Shown: piece by piece, positions 43,322-53,089 of the stretch
Numbering within the stretch: position 1 is the stretch's first letter
Layout of the letters: every line of letters starts with the position of its first letter
Source: Candidatus Avelusimicrobium luingense
GTDB taxonomy: Bacteria; Elusimicrobiota; Elusimicrobia; Elusimicrobiales; Elusimicrobiaceae
Length of the DNA stretch: 64,000 nt
Direction: 5' to 3'
Assembly: GCA_900315845.1 (NCBI GenBank)
Contig: OOHK01000004.1
Span: forward strand, 62,001-126,000
Program-made: the position numbers and the translations under genes
The notes under the pieces: generated by a model
Databases searched by the model: none
What the model saw: the letters and a program-made list of their open reading frames with translations, nothing else
Told to the model about the DNA's origin: nothing

Positions 43322-43343
43322 ATTAGCCGTTTGCGTTTTGTAT

Positions 43344-43376
43344 TTCCCCATACCTTTCGGGGTATGGGGAATTTTT
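43344..43376 (+). terminator. Intrinsic terminator of the rpsF operon
   Basis: TTCCCCATACC and GGTATGGGGAA form an 11-bp stem around a 6-base loop, followed by five T. Confidence 0.92.
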
Positions 43377-43383
43377 ATAACTG

Positions 43384-45300
43384 ATGATTTATACGATTTG
43401 TTTTTTCTTGATATGGGGATATATCACTTTTAAACGTGGTGATTCTACACGTTTGAGAATGACACTCCTTTTTGTATTGCTTTTTTTAGGTTTGTCCCAA
43501 CTGGCCCGCATTTTTCTCTATTTCTTATATCCGGCTATCTTTGATACGGTTACTTGGACGCAATTGTTAATTAGTATGGGGCGAGGTGTAGTGTATGATT
43601 TTTCTATGCTTTGTCTAGTGGGCGGCCCGGTACTTATCCTTTTGAATTTACCCCTACGTTCCCGCGTTTATCAACGTATTGTGGCTGTTCTGGCTATTGT
43701 TGTGTTGGAAGTGTATAGTTTTTTATGGATAGCAGACATTGTCTATTTCAAGTATGTCCAAAAACATATCGGTTCGGCCATATTTGATTTCTTCTTATCG
43801 GTTCCGTTAATCGTTAAAACGGCCATCTACTCTTATTGGCCGGTTTTGCTGGTGGCGGGCGTATGTATGTCGGCGGGAATTTATGGGGCTTATGTATATG
43901 CTTGCCGTTTGACTCCGGTGCGCAAAGGCCCTATTTTGTATGAAGGTTTGTTTTTGTTTCTGTTAGGGTTTTTCTTATGGTTTGGCGAACGGGGATATTT
44001 TTTTTGTTTTCAAGCCATTTCTACGCAATGGGCTTATACCCAACAAATAGAGCAAGGACATTTAACCTTAAACGGAGTGTTTAGTGTGGTGTATAGTTTG
44101 AATCCGTCGCGCTATATTCTGTCTGCCAAAGCCCATCATACGCATCCGTCTTTGCAAGAAATAGGAAATGAAGAAAGCCAACAAGTCACGCAAGAATTAC
44201 TTATCATGCCTGGAGAACAACCCGATCCGCAATATCCCTTTCAACGCACCCGTACCCGATTTACCTATGCAAAAGCCCCTAAAAATATCATTATTTTGGC
44301 ACTGGAAAGTTTAGACGCGCGCTATATAGATGCCTTATCCGGTACGCAATATGGGGCGACTCCCCATTTGGATAAATTAGTACGGCAAGGACTTAGTTTC
44401 AACCGGTTTTACTCATGTACGGACGGATCTAGTTTGGTGGGAATCGGAGCGTTGATGTCCGGTGTGTGCAAAGTAGCAGGGTTCCCTTATTATAGCCGTG
44501 GACTGGAACAAGTGAACCAACGTGGGTTGGGTGATGTTTTACGTCAGGCCGGATATGAAACGGTTTTTGTGCGTGCTTGCGAGGACGGTTCTATGTATAT
44601 CGGTCCGATCAGTCGCTTATTGGGGTTTGATTCTTACGGAACAGAACGAATCCGCAAAGAATATGGCGCTTCCGCGGTGTATGATGCAGATGCCCTACAC
44701 GTATTGGCCGAAAAGATGAAACAAAGTTCCCAGCCTTTTGCCGGATTTTTCTTTTCTACAGCCACCCATGAGCCGCTGGGTATGTTGCAACCGAAACACT
44801 TTTCAGCCGAATTGGAACAAAAATTCCAAGGGGAACCGTATTTATTGGCTTTATCTTATACCGATTGGAGTATCGGGCAATTTTTAGATACCTTGCATCA
44901 AGAAGGGTTAGATAAGGATACTGTATTTATAGTAGTAGGGGATCATATCCGCAGGGAACGCCCGGTCAAAGGGGGGGAGCGTTTTCACGTTCCGTTTATT
45001 CTGGCGGCTCCGGGCATTATCTCTGCCGGACAAACCGAGGTAGTAGCCGGACAAACGGATGTTTTGCCCACGATAGTAGATTTGTTGCATATATCTGTAC
45101 CATACGCGGCTATGGGGAAAAGTGTTTTGGCAGATCCCCATAAAACATGGACTTTTGTGAATTTATCCGAAGATGACTTTGGATTTGTGACACCGGACGG
45201 GCTGGTGCGTGCAGATAGTAAATCGGATGTGCACCGCGCTATGATTGCGCTAAATAAAGCGGTTTACTTAGCGCTTAAAAATAACCGTTGGGCCAAATAA
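43384..45300 (+). CDS. LTA-synthase-like membrane phosphotransferase/sulfatase
   Basis: A 638-residue protein. Five TM helices fill about 1-215; the extracytoplasmic alkaline-phosphatase-superfamily domain follows (NIIILALESLDARYID, a likely nucleophile region CTDGSSLVGIGALMSG, ATHEPLG, FIVVGDH metal ligands). The plan is that of LtaS, OpgB and related phosphoglycerol transferases. In a diderm it may decorate periplasmic glucans or LPS. The substrate is not predictable. No ribosome-binding site at the ATG; the terminator T run is just upstream. Confidence 0.82.
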   Translation: MIYTICFFLIWGYITFKRGDSTRLRMTLLFVLLFLGLSQLARIFLYFLYPAIFDTVTWTQLLISMGRGVVYDFSMLCLVGGPVLILLNLPLRSRVYQRIVAVLAIVVLEVYSFLWIADIVYFKYVQKHIGSAIFDFFLSVPLIVKTAIYSYWPVLLVAGVCMSAGIYGAYVYACRLTPVRKGPILYEGLFLFLLGFFLWFGERGYFFCFQAISTQWAYTQQIEQGHLTLNGVFSVVYSLNPSRYILSAKAHHTHPSLQEIGNEESQQVTQELLIMPGEQPDPQYPFQRTRTRFTYAKAPKNIIILALESLDARYIDALSGTQYGATPHLDKLVRQGLSFNRFYSCTDGSSLVGIGALMSGVCKVAGFPYYSRGLEQVNQRGLGDVLRQAGYETVFVRACEDGSMYIGPISRLLGFDSYGTERIRKEYGASAVYDADALHVLAEKMKQSSQPFAGFFFSTATHEPLGMLQPKHFSAELEQKFQGEPYLLALSYTDWSIGQFLDTLHQEGLDKDTVFIVVGDHIRRERPVKGGERFHVPFILAAPGIISAGQTEVVAGQTDVLPTIVDLLHISVPYAAMGKSVLADPHKTWTFVNLSEDDFGFVTPDGLVRADSKSDVHRAMIALNKAVYLALKNNRWAK

Positions 45301-45355
45301 ACTGTTTGGATATGATACTCCCCCTTTTTCTAATTAGTCCTAATTCATTTTTTCA

Positions 45356-45384
45356 TTTCCAATCGGGTGTTAAATTGCTACAAT
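45356..45384 (+). promoter_or_regulatory. Promoter of the dnaB-alr-mla operon
   Basis: TTTCCA, 17 bases and TACAAT (also TGCTACAAT, extended -10), about 65 bases upstream of dnaB. Confidence 0.5.
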
Positions 45385-45392
45385 ACTCTTAT

Positions 45393-45416
45393 CCCTTTTT
45401 TACCCACAAAAAAGGG
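45393..45416 (+). promoter_or_regulatory. Leader stem-loop before dnaB
   Basis: CCCTTTTTT and AAAAAAGGG pair around ACCCAC right after the expected transcription start; a run of six T follows at 45423. Confidence 0.45.
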
Positions 45417-45448
45417 CAGGACTTTTTTCTCTTTATGAGGTAGTATGT

Positions 45449-46876
45449 ATGGCAACAACAAGTAATTTATTGGAAAACCGTGTTCCCCCGCAAGCATTAG
45501 ATGCCGAAATGGCCGTTTTAGGGGCCATGTTATTATCTGCCGAAGCGGTGGATGATGCGTTAGAAATTCTCAAACCCGAACATTTTTATAAAGAAGCCCA
45601 CCAAAAAATTTATGCGGCTATGCAAACCTTAGCCGAACGCGGTCAAGCCGTTGATATCGTTACATTAAGCGAAGAACTTAAAAAGAACAAACTGCTTACC
45701 CAACTGGGCGGCGAAGTGTATTTAGCGCAATTGGTAGATAAAGTCGTTACGACGGCACACGTCAAACACTATGCCGAAATTGTGTATAAGAAATTTGTCG
45801 TGCGCGATTTAATTCAAACCGCCACTCACTTGGTCCAACGCGCTTATAAAGAAGAAGATGATGACCCGCAGATTTTGATTGATTCGGCGGCTGATCAAAT
45901 TTATCGCTTGAGCCAAAGACAGAAATTATCCGGGTTTATTTCGGCTAAAGAATTTGCGCCCGAAGTAATGCGTGTATTAGAGCAGGCCATTAAGGATAAA
46001 AATACCATTCAAGGTGTTCCCACCGGGTTGGATACGTTTGATTATCGTACCGGGGGACTTCGCAAAGCGGACTTAATTATTTTAGGTGCGCGCCCCAGCC
46101 AAGGGAAAACGGCACTGGCGCTTAACATTGCCCATCATGCGGCGGTAGAGTGCGGAATTCCGGTTGCTTTTTTCTCGTTAGAAATGGGTAGGCACAGTAT
46201 TTTTCAGCGTATGTTAGGTTCGGCTGCACAAGTGGAAATTTCTAAATTACGTAACGGTTGGATGGAAAAAGCGAAATGGGGTGATTTAACCCGTGAACTC
46301 GGTCGGTTAGCCGCCTCTCCATTTTTTATAGATGATACATCCGGCATTTCCATTACCGAACTTCGTATGCGTGCGCGCCGGTTAGACAGCGAACTTAAAA
46401 AACAAGGCGGCAAAGGGCTAGGGCTTATCGTTATTGACTATTTGCAGTTAATTCGTGGCGGAGAACGGCGGGTGGAAAGCCGCCAACAGGAAGTGAGCGA
46501 AATTTCCCGCATGCTTAAAGATTTGGCCCGTACGTTAGAAGTGCCGGTGATGGCCCTGTCGCAGTTGAGCCGTAAGAACGAAGAAAAAGGCCGTGCGGAT
46601 AAGAAGCCAATGCTTTCGGACTTGCGTGAATCTGGTTCTATTGAACAGGATGCTGATGTGGTGGCCTTGTTGCACCGCAATTGGTATTACTCACACGATG
46701 ATGCCGAGAAAAACAAAGCCACGCTGATTATTGCTAAACAACGTAACGGCCCGGTGGGAGAGATCGATTTGGCCTTCTTTGGTGAATATGCGTTATTTAC
46801 CAATCCGGCTCCCGAGCAAATGGAAAATGCCCAAGGGAGCGCGGGAAATACGGAAATTGGGCCGCTGCCGGAGTAA
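45449..46876 (+). CDS. dnaB: Replicative DNA helicase
   Basis: A 475-residue DnaB. N-terminal helical domain (RVPPQALDAEMAVLGAML), linker, then RecA-like motor with Walker A GARPSQGKTALALN, FFSLEMG, VIDYLQLI and the arginine-finger region LSDLRESGSIEQDADVV. It unwinds DNA at the fork. GAGG precedes the ATG. It leads an operon with alr and the Mla genes; no intein is present. Confidence 0.97.
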   Translation: MATTSNLLENRVPPQALDAEMAVLGAMLLSAEAVDDALEILKPEHFYKEAHQKIYAAMQTLAERGQAVDIVTLSEELKKNKLLTQLGGEVYLAQLVDKVVTTAHVKHYAEIVYKKFVVRDLIQTATHLVQRAYKEEDDDPQILIDSAADQIYRLSQRQKLSGFISAKEFAPEVMRVLEQAIKDKNTIQGVPTGLDTFDYRTGGLRKADLIILGARPSQGKTALALNIAHHAAVECGIPVAFFSLEMGRHSIFQRMLGSAAQVEISKLRNGWMEKAKWGDLTRELGRLAASPFFIDDTSGISITELRMRARRLDSELKKQGGKGLGLIVIDYLQLIRGGERRVESRQQEVSEISRMLKDLARTLEVPVMALSQLSRKNEEKGRADKKPMLSDLRESGSIEQDADVVALLHRNWYYSHDDAEKNKATLIIAKQRNGPVGEIDLAFFGEYALFTNPAPEQMENAQGSAGNTEIGPLPE

Positions 46877-46879
46877 CGT

Positions 46880-47986
46880 ATGAGCGAAACGTTTTTGCGT
46901 CCCACTTTTGCCGAAGTAGATTTGACCAAACTAGCCGCCAACTTGACGCGCGTTCGCACGCAAGTAGCGCCTTCAGTCAAATTGCTTACGCTGGTAAAAG
47001 CCAATGCGTACGGGCACGGGGCGGTGTCGGTTAGCCAATTTTTACAGGAAAAACAACTGTGTGAATTTCTAGGTGTAGCCTCGGTGGAAGAAGGCATGCA
47101 ACTGCGCCAAGCGGGGGTAAAATTACCTATTTTGGTGTTGGGAAGTATTTACCCGTTTGAAGCGTTTGAATATGCTATTAAAAACAAACTGGCCGTTACG
47201 ATTGCCAGTTTGGAAGCCGCCAAGGCAGTATGTAAAATTGCCGAAGAACTCAAACAACCCGCGTTTTGCCATGTGAAGCAAGATACGGGAATGGGGCGTA
47301 TCGGTACGCGCCGCGGTAAAGTGGTAGAGGTGTTGGAAGCATTAGCCAATCATCCTTATATTGTGTTGGATGGGTTATATTCTCACCTTTCCAGCGTAGA
47401 TACCGACCCTGCCTATACCGAAGAACAAATCGGTTATTACCGCGATACGTTAACCAATATGCAACTGCGCGGTATCAAGGTCAACTATCGCCATTTAGCG
47501 GCCTCGGCTGCGCTAGTGGCCCGGCCCGATATCCATTATGATATGGTGCGCCCCGGACATAGTGCGTATGGGTTGGAAAAAGGATATCAACCGATTTTAT
47601 CACTCAAAACGCAGATTGTGTATGTGAAAGATGTTCCTGCGGGTGCGAGTATTAGTTACGGGCGTAGTTTTATAGCAGATAAACCGCTTAAAGTAGCCAC
47701 GTTGCCCATAGGTTATGGGGATGGTTATTTGCGCGCACTTTCCAATAAGGCCGATGTGCTTATTAAGGGGAAGCGTTGCCGGGTACTTGGCAATATCACC
47801 ATGGATATGATGATGGTGGATATTACCGGTGTGGCCCCTGTGCAAGTAGGCGAAGAAGTAGTAGTGGTGGGCAAACAAGGCAGCGAAGAAATTACGCTGG
47901 CCGAACTGGCTCAAAAGGCCGGGACGATTGATTACGAATTATGCACGCTTTTGTCGGCTCGCGTGCCAAGGGTGTATAAAAGATAA
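46880..47986 (+). CDS. alr: Alanine racemase
   Basis: A 368-residue PLP enzyme. The PLP lysine is K40 in LVKANAYGHG; the second base Tyr lies in ASISYGRSF; IGYGDGYLR and NITMDMMMVDIT are also typical. It makes D-alanine for peptidoglycan. It starts 3 bases after dnaB and shares its last base with the mlaE ATG (TAATG). Confidence 0.96.
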   Translation: MSETFLRPTFAEVDLTKLAANLTRVRTQVAPSVKLLTLVKANAYGHGAVSVSQFLQEKQLCEFLGVASVEEGMQLRQAGVKLPILVLGSIYPFEAFEYAIKNKLAVTIASLEAAKAVCKIAEELKQPAFCHVKQDTGMGRIGTRRGKVVEVLEALANHPYIVLDGLYSHLSSVDTDPAYTEEQIGYYRDTLTNMQLRGIKVNYRHLAASAALVARPDIHYDMVRPGHSAYGLEKGYQPILSLKTQIVYVKDVPAGASISYGRSFIADKPLKVATLPIGYGDGYLRALSNKADVLIKGKRCRVLGNITMDMMMVDITGVAPVQVGEEVVVVGKQGSEEITLAELAQKAGTIDYELCTLLSARVPRVYKR

Positions 47987-48762
47987 TGTTTAAGGCAGTA
48001 GGAAAATATATGACGAATTTGCTGAGCCAAGTGGGTGGTGCCGCCCGCATGGTTAGTTCGTCTGCCTTTTGGACGTTACATGCTCGGTTTGAATGGCATC
48101 AAGCCGTAGAGCAAAGTGTGATTATCGGCGTAGAATCGTTTGGTGTAGTGGCACTGACCAGTTTGTTTACCGGCATGGTGCTTGCGCTGCAGGCCGGTAA
48201 TACGATTGGCAATATCTTCGGTGATCCGATTTTTGTGGGTACGATTGTAGCCTTTTCGCTCATCCGCGAATTGGGCCCGGTGCTGACGGGGGTCGTTATT
48301 TCCGGTCGGGCGGGGGCAGCCGTTACGGCGCAAATCGGTACGATGGCCGTTACCGAACAAATTGATGCACTCTATACGTTAGGGACAAATCCCATACGTT
48401 ATTTAGTCATTCCGCGTATGTTTGGCTTTATGCTTACAATGCCCATTTTGACGCTTTTCTCCAATATCTTCGGTATTTTAGGCGGCTATTTAGTAGCAGT
48501 GTATGCACTGGGGGTTCCCGGTGAAGTATATTTAACCGATATTACAACCTTTATGGGCGTGAGCGATTTTATGCACGGTTTTATTAAGTCGTTCCTGTTT
48601 GCGTTTATGATAGGAACGGTCTGCTGTTATAAAGGGATCAGCACGCGCGGCGGAGCCGAAGGGGTAGGTAAATCTACCACCGGGGCCGTCGTTACGACGA
48701 TTGTGTTAATTTTAGTATTAGATTATTTCTTAACGGCTATTTTGACCGCATTTGGAATTTAA
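47986..48762 (+). CDS. mlaE: Mla-type ABC permease
   Basis: A 258-residue MlaE with about five to six hydrophobic segments. Family motifs: FGVVALTSLFTGMVLALQAG, IRELGPVLTGVVISGRAGAAVTAQIGTM and TNPIRYLVIPR. It is the inner-membrane core of the phospholipid transporter between membranes. Confidence 0.95.
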   Translation: MFKAVGKYMTNLLSQVGGAARMVSSSAFWTLHARFEWHQAVEQSVIIGVESFGVVALTSLFTGMVLALQAGNTIGNIFGDPIFVGTIVAFSLIRELGPVLTGVVISGRAGAAVTAQIGTMAVTEQIDALYTLGTNPIRYLVIPRMFGFMLTMPILTLFSNIFGILGGYLVAVYALGVPGEVYLTDITTFMGVSDFMHGFIKSFLFAFMIGTVCCYKGISTRGGAEGVGKSTTGAVVTTIVLILVLDYFLTAILTAFGI

Positions 48763-48764
48763 GT

Positions 48765-49529
48765 ATGATAGAAATACGCAACTTACAAAAAAACTTTGGC
48801 GAAAAACAAGTCCTTAAAAATGTCAATTTGACGATTGAGGAAGGCAAAGTTACGTGTATTTTAGGCGGTTCCGGCTGCGGGAAAAGTACATTGATTAAGT
48901 GTATGATCCGTTTGGAAGATGCTACAAGCGGCCAAATTCTCGTCAACGGAAAAGATATTACCAAAATTACCAGCGAGATTAAACTCTCCGCTATCCGCCG
49001 TCACTTTGGGTATTTATTCCAGGAAGGGGCTTTGTTTGACTCCATGACAGTGGGGGAAAATGTGGCGTTTGGGCTAAAATACTTAACCAACGTGCCGGAA
49101 AGCGAATATCCTAAAATTATCCGCGAAAAATTGGCTTTGGTGGGACTTAAAGAAGATGTGGCTAAATTAAACCCCAGCGAACTTTCCGGCGGTATGAAAA
49201 AACGCGTTTCGTTGGCGCGGGTACTTGCCGTTAATCCCAAAGTCATCTTATATGATGAGCCGACAACCGGGCTAGATCCCATTATGTCGGATATTATCAG
49301 CGATTTGGTATTAGATTTAAAAGCCAAACTGGGGGTAACTTCAGTGGTGATTACGCACGATATGCGCTCGGCTTTCAAAATAGCCGACTATATCGCGTTT
49401 TTATATGAAGGACAAATTTTACTGTACGGCACACCGGAAGAATTTCGTAAAACGGATAATCCGTATGTGAAACAATTTGTGAGCGGTTCCAGTCACGGGC
49501 CGATTCAAATGAAACTGATGCGGGAATAA
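48765..49529 (+). CDS. mlaF: Mla-type ABC ATPase
   Basis: A 254-residue ATPase: Walker A GGSGCGKST, the Q-loop FQEGALFDSMTVGENV, signature LSGGMKKR and Walker B VILYDEPTTGLDP. It drives the MlaE permease. It starts two bases after mlaE. Confidence 0.95.
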   Translation: MIEIRNLQKNFGEKQVLKNVNLTIEEGKVTCILGGSGCGKSTLIKCMIRLEDATSGQILVNGKDITKITSEIKLSAIRRHFGYLFQEGALFDSMTVGENVAFGLKYLTNVPESEYPKIIREKLALVGLKEDVAKLNPSELSGGMKKRVSLARVLAVNPKVILYDEPTTGLDPIMSDIISDLVLDLKAKLGVTSVVITHDMRSAFKIADYIAFLYEGQILLYGTPEEFRKTDNPYVKQFVSGSSHGPIQMKLMRE

Positions 49530-49559
49530 TCCGCCTACTTTTAAGGGAGAAAATAATTC

Positions 49560-50855
49560 ATGACAGCAGAAACAAAATTAGGCATTTTTACTATACTTGG
49601 ACTAGTCGTCTTTGGTTTTTCGCTTTATTTTTTAGGCGGCCTTTCCGTTACGCGCACTTACGACTTAAACGTCAAATTTGAAGATGTTTCCGGCCTTCCG
49701 GTTAAAGCCCCTGTTAAATTGTCGGGCGTAGAAGTCGGTAAAGTTAAAAAAATTAAAATTGAAAACGGTGACGTTATTGTCGTTACCGAAATTAACCGCG
49801 AAATCCCCATTCACCGCGGGGCACAATTTTCCGTAGTGATGACCGGTATTATCGGCTCTAAATACTTAAAAGTAGTACAAGGCGATGAAAATGCCCCTGC
49901 CTATCAAAACGGTGATTATTTAGACGGTGTTGATGAAGTTCCGTTAGATGTTATGGTCACGCAAACCATGGCAAGTATCAAAGATTTTGTAGATAGTGTC
50001 AATAATCAAGGTGCATTTGGGGCGCGCTTAAACGATACGATGACCGAAGTGCGCCAACTGTCTGCCAACTTAAATCAAATGGTGGCTACCTTGCGCCCGT
50101 ATATGACGCGCACCATGGAAAATTTGGACTCGGCCAGCGTTAAGTTGGACGATTTAATGGCTAAAGCCGATGCCCTTATTACCAGTATCAATAACGGCGA
50201 GGGTGTTATCGGCAGTTTGCTAAAAGATCCGCAAATGAAAGAAGAAGTGAAAGAAAGCGTAACCGATTTGAAGTCCACTATGGCTGAAGTCAAAACCTTT
50301 GTGGGTAAGATGAGCCGCTTTAAAGTGTATTGGGATTATGATTTCTTCTATATGCCCGATGCGCATTTATCCTCCAGTGATTTAGCCCTTGAAATTTACC
50401 CGGCCAGCGGTTATACATTTTACCGCGCGGGAATGGCTAACTTGGGCAACGAAGATGACCGGCTTAAAGAGGGAGATTATATAGAGAAAAACAAATTTGA
50501 TTTGCGCTTCGGGTTGTATAACGATTGGGCCAAACTGTCTGCCGGTTTAATTCGCGGCGGTGGCGGTGTGGCCTTGGAATTACAACCGTTCAAAGATGTT
50601 GATTTCTTAGAAAGATTTACCTTTACGGGCGAATTTTATGATTGGGGCCGCGACCGCACCATTAACGGACGCGACTTTAATAAGCCGAATTTAACCTACG
50701 GGGTAGATTTCCGGTTTAACCGCTATTTCTCCATGGGCGCGTGGATGCGCGATGCGTTGGAAACTAACGATTTTGCCGTTAAGGCCAACTTGTCGTTTAA
50801 CGACCAAGATATCTCCTCGTTCTTTGGGTTAGCCGCTATGGCGGGCAGCAGATAA
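49560..50855 (+). CDS. mlaD: MCE-domain (MlaD-like) protein with C-terminal barrel-like region
   Basis: A 431-residue protein. TM helix at about 10-29, one MCE domain at 33-113 (VKLSGVEVGKVKKI, VVMTGIIGSKYLKV), a helical stretch with GEGVIGSLLKDPQ to about 250, then 255-431 made of alternating aromatic strands (ALEIYPASGYTFYRAG, LTYGVDFRFNRYFSMG) like an outer-membrane barrel. E. coli MlaD ends soon after the MCE domain, so this is a much longer form that may span towards the outer membrane. AGGGAG precedes the ATG. MlaB, MlaC and MlaA are not in the window. Confidence 0.88.
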   Translation: MTAETKLGIFTILGLVVFGFSLYFLGGLSVTRTYDLNVKFEDVSGLPVKAPVKLSGVEVGKVKKIKIENGDVIVVTEINREIPIHRGAQFSVVMTGIIGSKYLKVVQGDENAPAYQNGDYLDGVDEVPLDVMVTQTMASIKDFVDSVNNQGAFGARLNDTMTEVRQLSANLNQMVATLRPYMTRTMENLDSASVKLDDLMAKADALITSINNGEGVIGSLLKDPQMKEEVKESVTDLKSTMAEVKTFVGKMSRFKVYWDYDFFYMPDAHLSSSDLALEIYPASGYTFYRAGMANLGNEDDRLKEGDYIEKNKFDLRFGLYNDWAKLSAGLIRGGGGVALELQPFKDVDFLERFTFTGEFYDWGRDRTINGRDFNKPNLTYGVDFRFNRYFSMGAWMRDALETNDFAVKANLSFNDQDISSFFGLAAMAGSR

Positions 50856-50857
50856 GT

Positions 50858-52225
50858 ATGAAATTCAAAACGGTTTTTGTCTGTCAGAAATGTGGCTATG
50901 AATCTGCTAAATGGGCCGGAAAATGCCCGGAGTGTGGAGAGTGGAATAGTTTAGTGGAAGAAGTCAAAGCGCAGGAAAGCAAAAAAGCCCCCGCGCGCAC
51001 GCGCAGTTTTACCGATTTTTCCAGCGAAGTAGTAAAACTTGCCGACAGTAAATCCGTAAGCGAAGTGCGTATTCCTACGCATATTAGTGAATTTGACCGT
51101 CTTTTATGCGGCGGGCTTGTCAAAGGGCAATTAACTCTTTTGGCGGGTGCGCCGGGTATCGGCAAATCTACGCTGATGTTGCAGGTGGCGGCGGAACTTT
51201 CCAAAACACAAAAAGTGCTGTATATTTCCGGCGAAGAAAGTATCAGCCAAATTTCCGGCCGCGCGCAACGCTTGGGTGTGAAAGGGGAAAACATTTTTCT
51301 GTTGTGTGAAACCGATATTCAGAAAATTGTAGAGATGGTGAAAAATGTCAACCCGGACGTGCTGATTTTAGATTCTATTCAAACGGTCTATCATCCCGAA
51401 TTTACTTCTTCTGCCGGTACGGTAGCGCAAGTGCGCGAGTGCACGAGCGAACTCGTGCGGCTGTGCAAACCCAAAGGTATTATTACGTTTGTTTTGGGAC
51501 ATGTAACTAAAGACGGCGAACTGGCCGGCCCTAAAATTTTAGAGCATATGGTGGACGCCGTATTGTACTTTGATACGGAAAAAGATAATGTTTTACGCCT
51601 TTTGCGCCCGCATAAAAACCGTTTCGGCTCTACCGATGAAATCGGTCTTTTCCGCATGAGCGCCAGCGGACTCATTTCGGTAGAAAACGCGAGTGAATGT
51701 TTTGCCGAAACGTCGCGTGAACGTGCCTTAAAAGGCCGCGCTTATTCTCTGGCGCTGGAAGGTTCGCGCCCGCTACTCACCGAAGTGCAAGCCCTTGTTT
51801 CGCCAACGCGCTTTCCTTATCCGCGCCGCGTGGCTACCGGAGTAGATTTGAACCGCTGTTTAATGCTTTTTGCCGCGCTTGAAAAACATATCGGATTGTC
51901 ACTGGACAATAAAGATATTTTTGTCAGTTTGGCAGGCGGCGCCAAGTTAAAAGACCCCGCTTTAGATTTGGCTATTTGCGCGGCGGTCATCAGTTCGTGC
52001 AAAGATTTCCCGATTGCGCACGATAGCGTGTTTATGGCAGAAGTGGGTATTTTGGGGCAAGTCGCCAAAGTGCCACTTATTGAAAAACGTATGGATGAAG
52101 CGCGCCGTTTGGGCTTTACTAAAACCTATACGGCTATGCTTTCCAAACAAGAAAAATCTAAACTTAACGGTATGACGTTAGTGGAACTGGCTGACCTAAA
52201 CGGATTGGCAATGAAACTACGGTAA
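50858..52225 (+). CDS. radA: DNA repair protein RadA
   Basis: A 455-residue RadA/Sms. Zinc finger C9-C12-C23-C26, RecA-like motor with Walker A GAPGIGKST, the RadA motif PHKNRFGSTDEIG, and a Lon-like C-terminal domain (LSLDNKDIFVSLAGGAKL). It drives branch migration during recombination. It begins two bases after mlaD. Confidence 0.97.
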   Translation: MKFKTVFVCQKCGYESAKWAGKCPECGEWNSLVEEVKAQESKKAPARTRSFTDFSSEVVKLADSKSVSEVRIPTHISEFDRLLCGGLVKGQLTLLAGAPGIGKSTLMLQVAAELSKTQKVLYISGEESISQISGRAQRLGVKGENIFLLCETDIQKIVEMVKNVNPDVLILDSIQTVYHPEFTSSAGTVAQVRECTSELVRLCKPKGIITFVLGHVTKDGELAGPKILEHMVDAVLYFDTEKDNVLRLLRPHKNRFGSTDEIGLFRMSASGLISVENASECFAETSRERALKGRAYSLALEGSRPLLTEVQALVSPTRFPYPRRVATGVDLNRCLMLFAALEKHIGLSLDNKDIFVSLAGGAKLKDPALDLAICAAVISSCKDFPIAHDSVFMAEVGILGQVAKVPLIEKRMDEARRLGFTKTYTAMLSKQEKSKLNGMTLVELADLNGLAMKLR

Positions 52226-52245
52226 ATATGATTCCTTAAAGATTC

Positions 52246-52279
52246 AATGGCACAAACTAAAATAGTTTGTGCCATTTTT
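52246..52279. terminator. Bidirectional intrinsic terminator between radA and uppP
   Basis: AATGGCACAAACTA and its exact complement form a 14-bp stem around three bases, with T on the plus strand and A-rich flank on the other. Confidence 0.9.
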
Positions 52280-52302
52280 CAAAAAGATTTGTTGTTAATA
52301 CA

Positions 52303-53088
52303 TTACCGCCAAAAATACACGGCTAAAATCACGGCCCCTAATATCCACCGGTAATAGACAAATACATTAAATGTATGTGATTTAATGTATTTCATCAACC
52401 AACCGATTACCAACACCGCCCCCAAAAATGCACTTGCAAATCCGGCTAATAGGGCTCCGTTCAAATCGGCGGGGGTTAATTGGGTGATTTTTAATACCGT
52501 GGCCCCTGCAATAATCGGCGCGGAAAGTAAAAAAGAAATACGCGCACTTGTGCTGCGTGAAAGACCTAAAAATAAGGCGGCCGTAATGGTGATTCCGCTG
52601 CGTGATACGCCGGGCATCAACGCCAATGCTTGCGCACAACCAATCAAAAATACCGTCATAAACGGAACATCAAAAAGGGGGTTGCTTTCGGCTTTTGCTT
52701 TTTTGTCTGCCCAAAAAAGTACCGCCGCAAAAATCATCAAATTGATGGCAATTAAAGCAGGACTGCGAAAGGTGTTTTCCGCTAAATCTTCAAACAGAAA
52801 GCCCAATATGGCGGCCGGAATGGTTGCCGCCGCCAAATACCATAGCATGCGGCCTTCGCGGCTTTTGGGCGCGGTGAGCCCTTGCTTGATAAGCACCCAC
52901 CAATCGCGCCAAAAATAAAGTAGTACCGCCAGCAATGTTCCCGCGTGCAAGATAACATCAAAGGCAACCCCCTGATAAACTTGCCCGCGCAAATACGGCA
53001 ACAAAACCAAATGTGCCGAACTTGAAATCGGCAAAAATTCGCCAAGGGCCTGTAACAAACCAAGCAAGATAGCATTTGTAATAGTCAT
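52303..53088 (-). CDS. uppP: Undecaprenyl-diphosphatase
   Basis: A 261-residue UppP/BacA with eight or so hydrophobic segments. LGEFLPISSSAHLVL and PGVSRSGITI carry the catalytic Glu, Ser and Arg. It recycles the lipid carrier for peptidoglycan. The ATG at 53088 follows GGGAG and comes one base after the sixA stop; the longer upstream frame was rejected. Confidence 0.95.
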   Translation of the reverse strand: MTITNAILLGLLQALGEFLPISSSAHLVLLPYLRGQVYQGVAFDVILHAGTLLAVLLYFWRDWWVLIKQGLTAPKSREGRMLWYLAAATIPAAILGFLFEDLAENTFRSPALIAINLMIFAAVLFWADKKAKAESNPLFDVPFMTVFLIGCAQALALMPGVSRSGITITAALFLGLSRSTSARISFLLSAPIIAGATVLKITQLTPADLNGALLAGFASAFLGAVLVIGWLMKYIKSHTFNVFVYYRWILGAVILAVYFWR

Positions 53089-53089
53089 T

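Noticed and set aside
45300-45449. AT-rich gap before dnaB as a replication origin
   Set aside because: No cluster of DnaA boxes or 13-mers is visible; a promoter and a leader hairpin explain it.
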